Source: an uncultured Bacteroidota bacterium
Lineage (GTDB): Bacteria; Bacteroidota; Bacteroidia; UKL13-3
Direction of reading: 5' to 3'
Length of the DNA stretch: 64,000 bases
Assembly: GCA_903910445.1 (NCBI GenBank)
Contig: CAIVZR010000048.1
Span: 1-64,000, forward strand
Positions 34,565-43,858 of this stretch are shown piece after piece. The notes under the pieces were generated by a model. It made no database searches and had not been told where the DNA came from. It was given only the letters and a program-made list of their open reading frames with translations. The first letter of the stretch is position 1; each line of letters opens with the position of its first letter. Both the position numbers and the translations under genes were made by a program.

Positions 34565-37186
34565 CTATTTCAATAATTCAAGAATTTGATCGTACATAAG
34601 CATCTTTTGCTGTACCACTTTATATCCTTCTTCGGTATATCTACTGCGCTTCATCTCTTCTTCTAAAGAGTATTTCAATGTCTCATAATGCTCCTTCACA
34701 GGTGCAAAGTACTCCCCAGTATATGCATCGGCCAACTTCAACTTTATAGTAGCTAACGACTGCAGGGTTTTTAAAGCAAATTGTGGCGTGGTACGTAAAA
34801 GGTAATTAGTTATTTCACGTGCCCTAATACTGCTTTCATATCCTTTAGCCAATCGAATACTCTGATAGAAATAATTGGAATGGTCGGCCAAGGTATCATC
34901 ACTATAAATACTGTTTATTGTATTCACTACCCTGCTGTTTGTTGAATTTTCATTGGCTTGACAAATTTTCAATGCGCTTCCTAAGTCTCTTGTTTGCAAT
35001 GCTTGCAATGCTTCCGACATTACCCAATAACTGGAGTCGTTGGTGCATGCTCGCAGTACTGGAATCAAATCGTGATGATCACTCATTCGCTCAAATATTT
35101 GAAGTAATGAAACGCGGAATGAACTATTCTTCTCATTTAAAATCATATCAGAAAGCCTACTATAATATGGCGTGAGGGCATCGGCACTCATAAATTCAAG
35201 CAGCTCTATTGGTAATTCCTTGATGCCATAAAAAAGCTGGCTAAAACAATAATCAATTATTTTATACTTCTCATTCATCGTCATGGAGTCGCCATCAATT
35301 AATAGTTCCATAGCTTCTTTCTTATCGCGATATAATGGTGCATGCATCACTTGATACATCAATTCAGCTTTATTACGAGGATATTGAATTTCCCAAAGCA
35401 TAGTACGTTCGGCATCAATATTTACAAGCAATGGTGCCTCATCAAATTGGTAGGTCCATGTTTGACTCCAATCGTGTAAAACAATTTTCTCACGATGAAC
35501 ACTATCTTTAAAATAGAAATCAATCGATAACGGCAATTTGAATAATTTAGGATTAGCCTCATTAACTTTGGCAAATTCCATAGATATCGTTTCTGTTTTT
35601 TCATTCTCGTTATACTGATGCTTGGCATTCACTCTAGGGTGCCCAGCACGAAGAAACCATTGATTGAAAAACCAGTTCAAATCCAGTCCGCTAGACTCTT
35701 CCATTGCCAACCTCAGATCGTGCACCTCTACACTTTTGAATTTATTTTTTTCGAGATAGTTCTTTAACCCATTGAAGAAAACATCATCTCCCAAAGTGCT
35801 TCTAAGCAGGTTTAAAATACACCCTCCTTTTTGATAGCTATGTCGGTCGAACATATCTTCCTTGTCATCATATTGAAATCGTATCAAGGCTTCCTGCTTA
35901 TAGGTGGCCTCCATCATATACTTACTTCTTTTGTCTTCTAAATGCAGGTCAGCGGCCATCTTTCCGCGTGAATGCTCTATCCATAAATATTCTCCATAAG
36001 TTGCAAACGATTCGTTCAAAGGTAAATTGCTCCAGCTCTCACAAGTTACTAAATCGCCGAACCATTGATGAAACAATTCATGACTGATATAATCTTCCTT
36101 ATTATCATCAAGATATTCGCGGGCATCATACTGTAAAAATTCTCCATGCAACGTAGCAGAAGCGTTTTCCATCGAACCACTTACATAATCTCGAACTACA
36201 ATCTGACTATATTTTTCCCATGGAAAATCAACTCCGAGTTGCCTCGAAAAATATTCCATCATCGCAGGGGTTTTGCCGAAAATCAACATAGCATTGGGAC
36301 CATATTCAGGCTCTACATAATAGTCTACAGCCTTGCCTCTCCAGGTATCATGAGCCACATAAAATTTACCAATGGTCATCATCGTGAGGTAAGGTGCCGC
36401 AGGTATATTTTGTGCCCAGGTATCTGTAAAAGTGCTATCACTGTTTTTTCTGCGCCCTTTAAAAAGCCCATTGCTTAAAGTGATGTCTTGGGTATCAGTA
36501 AGTGTAATATTTATCTCCTGAGTCATCTTTTGATTGGGCTTATCTATCGTTGGAAACCAGCATGAGTTACTTTCTGTTTCGCCTTGCGTCCATATCTGAC
36601 GTGGCTTTAAGGAGTCTTTTTCATCATTATTAATAAAATATAATCCCTTGTCAGAAGTAATGGCATCGCTGCCCTTAACTACGATTTCATTCGGTTTGGC
36701 GATATAATGAATCACCACTTTCTTCTGACGGCCAGGCTCCACACGATAACGCAGGTAGATGGTAAGTTGCGATCCATCATAATGATAAACTAAGGGTACT
36801 ATACCTCTTGAATCCCCATCATTAATTTCTTTTATTTCCATACCTCGGGCATCCAATACTAAGCTATCTTGCTCATAGGCATGTGGTTTCAAAGTAATGA
36901 TTGCCATCCCTGTGAGTTGCGCCTTCGTATAATCAAAACGAACATCCAATTGGGTATGCACCAAATCCCATGTTTTTGTGGCAGTCGCTTGATAAAGGTT
37001 GATATCACCCATGACTTCCGCCGACTGCTTCATTTTATTCTGGTTAATGGCATCTATTATTTTTGCCATACTCACCGAATCAAGCGTGGTAACTGCTGCC
37101 TTATTTCGGGAGTGCTGAAAGAGATTGCACGCACCCAAGCTGAATATCAATAGGAGGATACAAATTTTTAAGGAGGTAATTTTCAT
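34565..37186 (-). CDS. M1 family aminopeptidase, lipoprotein
   Basis: An 873-residue zinc metallopeptidase. The signal ends in a lipobox LGAC (Cys about 19), so it is anchored to a membrane. The exopeptidase motif GSMENASA lies near 335, the zinc site HELFHQWFGD near 367 and the third ligand in LNESFATYGEY near 390, giving HExxH-(x18)-E. The C-terminal 350 residues are helical and repeat-like. It trims N-terminal residues from peptides, probably outside the cytoplasm. The ATG at 37186 was chosen over an earlier one at 37213 because it begins the lipoprotein signal. Confidence 0.93.
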   Translation of the reverse strand: MKITSLKICILLLIFSLGACNLFQHSRNKAAVTTLDSVSMAKIIDAINQNKMKQSAEVMGDINLYQATATKTWDLVHTQLDVRFDYTKAQLTGMAIITLKPHAYEQDSLVLDARGMEIKEINDGDSRGIVPLVYHYDGSQLTIYLRYRVEPGRQKKVVIHYIAKPNEIVVKGSDAITSDKGLYFINNDEKDSLKPRQIWTQGETESNSCWFPTIDKPNQKMTQEINITLTDTQDITLSNGLFKGRRKNSDSTFTDTWAQNIPAAPYLTMMTIGKFYVAHDTWRGKAVDYYVEPEYGPNAMLIFGKTPAMMEYFSRQLGVDFPWEKYSQIVVRDYVSGSMENASATLHGEFLQYDAREYLDDNKEDYISHELFHQWFGDLVTCESWSNLPLNESFATYGEYLWIEHSRGKMAADLHLEDKRSKYMMEATYKQEALIRFQYDDKEDMFDRHSYQKGGCILNLLRSTLGDDVFFNGLKNYLEKNKFKSVEVHDLRLAMEESSGLDLNWFFNQWFLRAGHPRVNAKHQYNENEKTETISMEFAKVNEANPKLFKLPLSIDFYFKDSVHREKIVLHDWSQTWTYQFDEAPLLVNIDAERTMLWEIQYPRNKAELMYQVMHAPLYRDKKEAMELLIDGDSMTMNEKYKIIDYCFSQLFYGIKELPIELLEFMSADALTPYYSRLSDMILNEKNSSFRVSLLQIFERMSDHHDLIPVLRACTNDSSYWVMSEALQALQTRDLGSALKICQANENSTNSRVVNTINSIYSDDTLADHSNYFYQSIRLAKGYESSIRAREITNYLLRTTPQFALKTLQSLATIKLKLADAYTGEYFAPVKEHYETLKYSLEEEMKRSRYTEEGYKVVQQKMLMYDQILELLK

Positions 37187-37233
37187 GTGAACGATTTGAT
37201 GTAAATTCGCCATCTAGCAAATTAGTAAATGCG

Positions 37234-37731
37234 ATGGTAAAAGTAAAAGCAAATAACGGCACAACTTTGGAGGTGCAAAACACCCAAAACAAGGTATTTA
37301 TTAACAGCGAAGAAGTATTTGCTGATATTGCAGCGCATAACAATGGCGCTTTTCATGTGCTTTTTGAAAATCGTTCTTACAAAGTAAGTACCCAAGCTAT
37401 CAATCACGAAGAGAAAACTTGTACGCTTCGTATCAATGGTAAATCGGTAACTTTTGAATTGAAAACCCAGTATGATGAGTTGCTCGAAAAAATGGGAATG
37501 GCGGCTGGTGCTGGTAAAAAGCTCAATGAGCTGAAAGCACCCATGCCTGGACTGGTTTTGCATTGCCTTGTTAAGGAAGGTGATGAAGTGAAAAAAGGCG
37601 ATGGATTGATTATTTTAGAAGCCATGAAAATGGAGAATATCCTGAAAAGTGCAGGCGATGGCATCGTGAAAAAATTACATATCACCGAAAAAGATAAGGT
37701 GGAGAAAGGGCAGCTGCTGATCTCATTCTAA
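37234..37731 (+). CDS. Biotin carboxyl carrier protein subunit
   Basis: A 165-residue protein whose last 75 residues form a biotinyl domain: APMPGLVLHCLVKEGDEVKKG then ILEAMKMENILKS, with the biotinylated Lys in EAMKMEN (about residue 131). The first 80 residues are a beta-rich lead-in typical of carrier subunits of Bacteroidota acyl-CoA carboxylases. It carries CO2 for a carboxylase or decarboxylase. No carboxylase subunit is next to it. The stop overlaps the menD ATG (TAATG), so the two are translationally coupled despite no obvious pathway link. Confidence 0.88.
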   Translation: MVKVKANNGTTLEVQNTQNKVFINSEEVFADIAAHNNGAFHVLFENRSYKVSTQAINHEEKTCTLRINGKSVTFELKTQYDELLEKMGMAAGAGKKLNELKAPMPGLVLHCLVKEGDEVKKGDGLIILEAMKMENILKSAGDGIVKKLHITEKDKVEKGQLLISF

Positions 37732-39440
37732 TGCAGTCGCTTCAACAACATATCAATGCAATTGCCGAGCAGTTTTATCGATTGGGTGGTGATACCGCCA
37801 TCATCTGCCCAGGTAGCCGTGATGTGCCTTTAATTGTCGCTTTTAGCCGTCACCCTAAAATAAAATGTATTCCTGTTGTCGATGAACGCAGTGCAGCATT
37901 CATTGCACTTGGAATTGCTCAACAATCAAAGAAGCCTGTCGCCATTATTTGTACAAGTGGCACCGCGGTATTAAATTTTTACCCTGCCATCTGCGAAGCC
38001 TTCTATCAAAATATTCCTCTCATAGTAATTACGGCCGATCGACCACCCGAACTCATTGATCAATGGGATGGACAAGCCATTCGTCAAGAGGATATTTTTA
38101 AAAATCATATTCTCAAACAAATATCAATTCCTCATCAGCTACAAGAAAGTTCATTAGCCACTATTAAAGCATCCGTAGCCGATATCATTTCTTTAGGAGT
38201 AAAGCAATCCTTGCCAGTGCATATTAATGTGCCATTTTGTGAACCCTTCTACCCTTCGGAAAATGAAACGTATGAATATAATTTAACTCCAATTTCACAT
38301 CCTGAAGCTCAAGTTTTGCCCGTGCATTTTTCTACTAGTAATAGCTCAGATTTGAGTTCCATTCTTTCACATATCGAAGCGTTATCTCTTCGGAAGAATG
38401 CTTTTAAGCTACTGCTATTGGTTGGTGCAAACCATTACGGAGAAAGTGTTTGGGAAGCTATTAGGAATTTGCAAGAGACAAAAAAAATTCCTGTGATTGC
38501 CGATATCATTTCGAACTACAAACACTCCGAAATTCACAATTATGATTTTGTTATAGATGCAAAAAATAATCGAACTGATTTAGCTCCCGATTTAATTATA
38601 AGTATTGGAGGTCCTATACTAAGTAAGAATTTAAAGCAATTCATTCGCAACAATCCACCGAAAATGCATGTTCATGTTCAAGCCATCGGACATGTGGGAA
38701 ACCCTTTCGGTTCGCTCACTTCGGTATTGCGTTGCGAACCAGAATTATTTTTTAATGCACTGCTTGGAAATGAAATTTCAAGTGACGCATACAAGAATGC
38801 ATGGGAATCAGCCAGTATAAAATTCAATATGTCGAACTCAATCGCTGCAATACCTTATTGCGAGTTAAAGGCCGCATATCATATTTTCAAGGCACTACCT
38901 ACGGAGAGCCATTTGCAATTATCGAACAGTATGCCCGTACGCTACGGTCTCATTTTTGGAGTTCACAAATCAATACAAGTGAATGCCAATCGCGGCACCA
39001 GCGGTATCGATGGATGCTCCTCAACAGCCGTAGGAGCCGCAACAATAAAGGATAGTAGAACTATTCTCATTTCTGGCGATCTTGCATTTTTTTATGATTC
39101 GAATGCATTCTGGAATTCCATTTCATTAAATCAATTCAGGATTATCGTTTTTAATAATGGAGGTGGAGGCATCTTTCGAATTATTGATGGGCCATCCAAA
39201 TTAGGTGAATTAAATTCATTGATTGAGCAGTCGCATCAACGCAATGCAAAACATTTCGCAGCCGATTTTAATTTGCAGTATTTTGGTGTAAATAGGGAAG
39301 AAGAACTAATCGAATGCCTTTCAGCTTTTTTCGATGATGCACCCCAAACGAAGATTTTAGAGGTCTTCTCAAATTCAGAAAACAACGCTAAAATATATCA
39401 TCAATTTAAAAGTCTAATTAGAGAAAACGCAAGCGCCTAG
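37731..39440 (+). CDS. menD: 2-succinyl-5-enolpyruvyl-6-hydroxy-3-cyclohexene-1-carboxylate synthase
   Basis: A 569-residue thiamine diphosphate enzyme of menaquinone synthesis that adds a 2-oxoglutarate-derived unit to isochorismate. The PYR domain shows ICPGSRDVPLIVAFSRHP (about 24-41), VVDERSAAFIALGIA with its catalytic Glu (about 49-63) and CTSGTAVLNFYPA (about 73-85). The ThDP-binding PP domain carries ISGDLAFFYDSNAFW and VFNNGGGGIFRI (about 445-487). It is 1 nt overlapped by the upstream carrier gene. Other men genes are not nearby. Confidence 0.93.
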   Translation: MQSLQQHINAIAEQFYRLGGDTAIICPGSRDVPLIVAFSRHPKIKCIPVVDERSAAFIALGIAQQSKKPVAIICTSGTAVLNFYPAICEAFYQNIPLIVITADRPPELIDQWDGQAIRQEDIFKNHILKQISIPHQLQESSLATIKASVADIISLGVKQSLPVHINVPFCEPFYPSENETYEYNLTPISHPEAQVLPVHFSTSNSSDLSSILSHIEALSLRKNAFKLLLLVGANHYGESVWEAIRNLQETKKIPVIADIISNYKHSEIHNYDFVIDAKNNRTDLAPDLIISIGGPILSKNLKQFIRNNPPKMHVHVQAIGHVGNPFGSLTSVLRCEPELFFNALLGNEISSDAYKNAWESASIKFNMSNSIAAIPYCELKAAYHIFKALPTESHLQLSNSMPVRYGLIFGVHKSIQVNANRGTSGIDGCSSTAVGAATIKDSRTILISGDLAFFYDSNAFWNSISLNQFRIIVFNNGGGGIFRIIDGPSKLGELNSLIEQSHQRNAKHFAADFNLQYFGVNREEELIECLSAFFDDAPQTKILEVFSNSENNAKIYHQFKSLIRENASA

Positions 39441-39523
39441 TTAACCTAGATGTGACTTCTTTAAAGTTACCTTTACTTTTTGAATATCGAAATCAATTTG
39501 ATGAGCTATTAAGCTTCATTAGC

Positions 39524-40666
39524 CTATGCCCCCTGCACCTTTTGCAAACCTAAGGCCTTTTCATAAAGTGCGATATACTGTGGTAGGATGTTTTTAATAT
39601 CGAATTTTTTCGCTTGTATCAAAGCGTTGCGTTTAAACTCCTTAAGCATTTCTTGATCGCCCAATAATTTCAATGCATTGGCCGACATGCTATCAACATC
39701 CCCTACATCACTTAAAAATCCTGTAACTCCATTGATATTTACTTCTGGAATACCTCCTGCATTACTCGAAATAACGGCTACTTCACATGCCATCGCTTCC
39801 AATGCAGCCAATCCAAAACTCTCATTTTCTGAGGTCAGCAAAAATAAATCACAAACACTTAAAATCTCTTCGATAGCTTCTTGCTTACCTAAGAATCTTA
39901 CATGATCGCAAATTTTCAATTCACGGCTTAATTGTTCCGCCGGAGCACGTTCAGGTCCATCACCAATCATTAATAATTTCGCAGGTGTTTTTTTGAGAAT
40001 ACGTTCAAAAATATGCATCACATCATCTACTCGCTTCACTTTTCTGAAATTTGAAGTGTGTGCTAAAATTGGCTCGCCAAATGGCGCTATGGCCATTCGA
40101 AAATGATCCTTCTTCATTTTATTGAAGCGATCGAAGTCAATAAAATTAGGTACTACTTCAATATCTTTAAATATTTCAAAATTAGTATACGTATCAGCCT
40201 TCAATGATTGTGAAACAGTGGTTATTATATCACTTTCGTTTATTGAATAGGTTACTACGGGTTCAAAAGTTTTGTCTTTTCCAACCAAGGTGATATCTGT
40301 TCCATGAAGGGTTGTTATAACAGGTATATTAATACCCTTCTGACGAAGGATATGTTTCGCCAATACAGCTGCGGATGCATGAGGTATGGCATAATGAACA
40401 TGCAACAAATCGAGTTTCTCAAATTGAACCACATCAACCAGTTTGCTGGTAAGTGCAGTTTCATAAGGAGGGAAATCAAAGAGTGGGTATTTTGAAATCA
40501 TCACCTCATGATAAAATAAATTCTCGCTGAAAAAATCAAGTCGGGCAGGCTGCTGATAGGATATAAAATGTACATTATGCCCTTGCTTTGCCAAAGCCTT
40601 ACCGAGTTCGGTAGCCACCACACCACTACCTCCAAAGGTAGGGTAACACACAATTCCAATATTCAT
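39524..40666 (-). CDS. bshA: N-acetyl-alpha-D-glucosaminyl L-malate synthase
   Basis: A 380-residue GT4 glycosyltransferase that joins GlcNAc to L-malate in the first step of bacillithiol synthesis. The start MNIGIVCYPTFGGSGVVATE and LLHVHYAIPHASAA (about 87-100) are BshA markers. The nucleotide-sugar site is in ENESFGLAALEAMACEVAVI (about 280-299). Length is that of the family. A TACCTTTG box lies 28 nt upstream. bshB and bshC are not in the window. Confidence 0.94.
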   Translation of the reverse strand: MNIGIVCYPTFGGSGVVATELGKALAKQGHNVHFISYQQPARLDFFSENLFYHEVMISKYPLFDFPPYETALTSKLVDVVQFEKLDLLHVHYAIPHASAAVLAKHILRQKGINIPVITTLHGTDITLVGKDKTFEPVVTYSINESDIITTVSQSLKADTYTNFEIFKDIEVVPNFIDFDRFNKMKKDHFRMAIAPFGEPILAHTSNFRKVKRVDDVMHIFERILKKTPAKLLMIGDGPERAPAEQLSRELKICDHVRFLGKQEAIEEILSVCDLFLLTSENESFGLAALEAMACEVAVISSNAGGIPEVNINGVTGFLSDVGDVDSMSANALKLLGDQEMLKEFKRNALIQAKKFDIKNILPQYIALYEKALGLQKVQGA

Positions 40667-40694
40667 TTTAAGGATTTCAGTTTTATATAAAACA

Positions 40695-40702
40695 CAAAGG
40701 TA
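40695..40702 (-). promoter_or_regulatory. -7 promoter element of bshA
   Basis: Minus-strand TACCTTTG matches TAnnTTTG and leaves a leader of roughly 20-25 nt before the bshA ATG. Confidence 0.5.
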
Positions 40703-40731
40703 CGTTATGGAAATTGATTTATATTAAACAA

Positions 40732-40764
40732 AAAAACCACCGTAGAATTACTAAGGTGGTTTTT
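40732..40764 (-). terminator. Rho-independent terminator after the 184-residue lipoprotein gene
   Basis: Arms AAAAACCACC (40732-40741) and GGTGGTTTTT (40755-40764) form a 10-bp stem with a 13-nt loop that itself can pair TAG/CTA. On the minus strand the stem is followed by a T-run, 20 nt after the stop codon at 40785. A-T symmetry may let it act in both directions. Confidence 0.8.
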
Positions 40765-40784
40765 ATATTAGTTATTGGAGTTAA

Positions 40785-41339
40785 TTACTCACCATCGAAT
40801 TTCAATTCGCCATTTGTAACAGTATAAACATCACCAGAAACATCTTCAACCAATGTTCCTGAGAAGGTAGCATCAATAACAAATTTACCTTTCAAGGTTC
40901 CACTTGTAGTATTGGCAACCAAATGGGAAGGAGTGAAGGTCTTAACATTATAAGCTCCCACAGTTGATGTGGCAGTAATTGAATGACTAGAATTCAAATT
41001 GGTAAATACAAAAAACACTGCTCCCGATGAGAAAGGCTTGTTTCCAGTAGTATTGTCATTGAATCTAACTTGTATTAAGGTATCACCACTTCCAATATCA
41101 AGGAATGCTCCAATAACTCCAGCAGTAGTTTCGCTATAAGTATAATCTTGAATGGAGTTTTTCGCTTTGCTATAAGTTAATGTCTTATTCGTAAATCCCG
41201 GACCGGTTATCGTAAACTTTACATAGTTCATAGTAGGTGCAGGGTTGGTTGGGTCAACTGGTGTGGGGTCTTTGGTTTTGTCTTTACATCCTGCAAAAAC
41301 CAATAAACTAATGATTGATAAGTAGAGAACTCTTTTCAT
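40785..41339 (-). CDS. Hypothetical lipoprotein
   Basis: A 184-residue lipoprotein with lipobox FAGC (Cys about 18), then a Pro/Thr-rich linker (KDPTPVDPTNPAPT) and a compact beta-rich domain without Cys. The body (KFTITGPGFTNKTLTY through ELKFDGE) resembles small beta-sandwich lipoproteins of Bacteroidota. I do not recognise a family with confidence. It is a single-gene unit with its own terminator. Confidence 0.75.
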   Translation of the reverse strand: MKRVLYLSIISLLVFAGCKDKTKDPTPVDPTNPAPTMNYVKFTITGPGFTNKTLTYSKAKNSIQDYTYSETTAGVIGAFLDIGSGDTLIQVRFNDNTTGNKPFSSGAVFFVFTNLNSSHSITATSTVGAYNVKTFTPSHLVANTTSGTLKGKFVIDATFSGTLVEDVSGDVYTVTNGELKFDGE

Positions 41340-41425
41340 GATATCGAATGGATTATATTTTTGGTAAATATAGTTTTTGTTTTCAAAAAACTATAAAAAG
41401 GAGCGAAAATCTTACAAATCTCCCC

Positions 41426-43264
41426 CTAATCGAGGATGTCTCCTCTTAATTGGCGGTAGCGCTTGCGAGCATCCACGGTAAACATACTGCCTGGATATTT
41501 GAGAATCAAAATCTCGAAATACTCTTTGGCCTTTTCAGGGCTGTTCAATGTTTTATCATAAATCTGAGCCAATTCCCACAGTGCATTATCGGCTAAAATA
41601 TCCTCTGGTGCCTTATCATATACTTGTTTGAAATATTCGCAGGCCTTGGTGTAATTGTGTTGCTTCGCCATTAATTTCCCTTTCGAAAATAAAATATCAT
41701 CATTCAAACTATGACCTGGGAAAAGAATATTGATACTGTCGAGCTTCTTAATGGCCGCTTCGAATTTGTTTTGATAAATTAATAAATCAGCAGCGGCATA
41801 CATTTCTAATGGCACAAAATTACTATCGGCAATATTGTCTTGTATTTCTAAACTTAAATCTATTGCATTGTTAGAAATCAATTGACTTGTTGCAGTTTTA
41901 AGAATATCTAATTGCGCTTGCGCCCAGGCAAAATCACCTTGATAAAAGCTTAATCGTGCGTTCCTAAATTTCGCTTCTTGCCCTAATGGGTCTTCCTTGA
42001 AATCCTTATCTACTTGGCCATACAACAACGCAGCTTCCCACTCATCTCCATTCAGTAATTTTATATCGCCCAATAATAATTTACATTCTGCTTTGAAACT
42101 TTGACGCACATTTCCCAAAATCAAAACCTGGTCAAGTAGGGTTGATGCTCCATATTTATCATCCAAATAAAATGCTTCCAATTGAGCCAAATTTTTCATC
42201 ACATCTGCAGTGCTCTCATTGCTTCCAAATTCATTCAAAAAATTAAGGTAATCTTGTTTTAAGGCAATCAACTCTTCTTGTGTAAAGATCCCACTATAAA
42301 ATGTTTTTTTGGTGGAGGCATCTAGCATTCCTTCACGAGCTTGTAAATAATTCGATTTGTATTTGCCCAAGGATGCAACATATTGATAAATATTATAGGC
42401 TACAGTGTAGGAATTATTTTCAATACATAAAGTAGCCAAGTGCATGCATTCATCGCCTTGAGTTCCCATTCGCTTATCGATGGCTTTGGCTTGTACAAAG
42501 GCGGCCTCCCAGCTTTTTTGCTGTACCAATAACCATTCAAGCAATTCGGAGTAAACAATACGATCAGGATTTCTCCCCGACCGTTTACTAATCGCCACTT
42601 TTAACATCTCCAAATCGCGAGGCTGTGTGAGATATGTTTGTAACATATTCTGAACATAGTCGAGCATGCCCTCATTATAATCGAGAAGGTTCAAGAACTC
42701 GTTGATAGTCCCTTCCTTATTGTTCGTCTCAGCATAAAGTGTTGCAAGTTCGGCCTGAAACAAATTTTCGTTATTGAGCTTTTGCCTTGCCATGAGATAA
42801 GTCTTCTTCGCATATTCATACAGTTCTCTATGCGTGAAGGCCGCTGCCAAAGCCAAATAAAATGGTACCTCACGGTGCTTATCACCAATAATTTTCATAA
42901 AAAACTCATCGGCCTTATCAGGTCGGGTTGCTTGTATTAAAGCATACCCTTGATCAACAGCATAATTGTAGTTTGCTTCAAAATGCTTCGATTGCTTTTT
43001 TGCAAGCTTTTGTGCCTCGTCATATTTTTTGAGGGCTAGTAACGACTGAAAATAATTCTCATATATTTCATCATCATATTTTTTGGAATACAATCGTTCG
43101 TAAACGATTACGGCTTTATCAAATTCTCCATTCAAGTAATACTGTTTTGCCAAAGCCTCATCCTGAGCCTTCGTACCAATAGCCATTAATAGCAGAGATA
43201 TCAAGCAGATGAACCTCATACCATGTTTATGTATTACTATTTGAAAAGGTAAAAGTGATTTCAT
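41426..43264 (-). CDS. Exported TPR-repeat protein
   Basis: A 612-residue protein made of tetratricopeptide-like helical pairs over nearly its whole length (for example AKQYYLNGEFDKAVIVYERL near the start and YFKQVYDKAPEDILADNALW near the end). A signal peptide MRFICLISLLLMAIGTKAQ starts 15 codons inside the frame, so the true start may be 43219; the ATG at 43264 is 8 nt after lptE. TPR genes commonly follow lptE in Bacteroidota, so a role in the envelope is plausible but unproven. Confidence 0.82.
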   Translation of the reverse strand: MKSLLPFQIVIHKHGMRFICLISLLLMAIGTKAQDEALAKQYYLNGEFDKAVIVYERLYSKKYDDEIYENYFQSLLALKKYDEAQKLAKKQSKHFEANYNYAVDQGYALIQATRPDKADEFFMKIIGDKHREVPFYLALAAAFTHRELYEYAKKTYLMARQKLNNENLFQAELATLYAETNNKEGTINEFLNLLDYNEGMLDYVQNMLQTYLTQPRDLEMLKVAISKRSGRNPDRIVYSELLEWLLVQQKSWEAAFVQAKAIDKRMGTQGDECMHLATLCIENNSYTVAYNIYQYVASLGKYKSNYLQAREGMLDASTKKTFYSGIFTQEELIALKQDYLNFLNEFGSNESTADVMKNLAQLEAFYLDDKYGASTLLDQVLILGNVRQSFKAECKLLLGDIKLLNGDEWEAALLYGQVDKDFKEDPLGQEAKFRNARLSFYQGDFAWAQAQLDILKTATSQLISNNAIDLSLEIQDNIADSNFVPLEMYAAADLLIYQNKFEAAIKKLDSINILFPGHSLNDDILFSKGKLMAKQHNYTKACEYFKQVYDKAPEDILADNALWELAQIYDKTLNSPEKAKEYFEILILKYPGSMFTVDARKRYRQLRGDILD

Positions 43265-43272
43265 TTTTTTAT

Positions 43273-43782
43273 TTACCAATCGCTCAAAGTTTTATTAAAA
43301 ATGGCTTGGGTTAATTTTTCGGTGATAATGCTTATTAGTCCCATCTCAACCGTTGATAAGCTCTTGTCGCTACTAAATTCTGCAAATTGAGTAAAGGTTT
43401 CATTAAAGCTGCCTTTTGGGTTTTTCTTATTGGTAAATTGTATTTGCACCGAAATTTTAAGCTGGTTCTGTGATGCCTTTTGACCTGAGGTTAATGAAAC
43501 TGGTTCAACGGTATAACTCAAAATTTTACCTTTAATATCAAAATCACCATCAGAAGCAATGATATCCAATCGAGTTTCTGAAAGATATTTCTGACGTAAT
43601 TTATCGGTGAGTTGCTGGCTTAGCTGCGGAACAACAATACTTGCTGTATTTTGAATATATGCAATTGAAATACTCTTAATGTCGGCTGATATATTCCCTT
43701 CCTTAAACGAATACTTAATATACTTACAGCCAGTAAGACTGTAGATTACAAAAAGTATTAAAAGAGATTTTAGGGGTTTCAT
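43273..43782 (-). CDS. lptE: LPS assembly lipoprotein LptE
   Basis: A 169-residue outer-membrane lipoprotein with lipobox LTGC (Cys about 19). The region YSFKEGNISADIKSISIAY then QNTASIVVPQLSQQLTDKLR (about 24-65) is the Bacteroidota LptE signature. LptE plugs the LptD barrel and helps insert lipopolysaccharide. lptD is not adjacent. It is followed within 8 nt by a TPR gene. Confidence 0.88.
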   Translation of the reverse strand: MKPLKSLLILFVIYSLTGCKYIKYSFKEGNISADIKSISIAYIQNTASIVVPQLSQQLTDKLRQKYLSETRLDIIASDGDFDIKGKILSYTVEPVSLTSGQKASQNQLKISVQIQFTNKKNPKGSFNETFTQFAEFSSDKSLSTVEMGLISIITEKLTQAIFNKTLSDW

Positions 43783-43858
43783 GAACGAAGAGCGAAGATA
43801 ATCAATATAGATTTTGACGAAGGCTGTTTTACAATAATTTACAATTTATTACCGTGTT

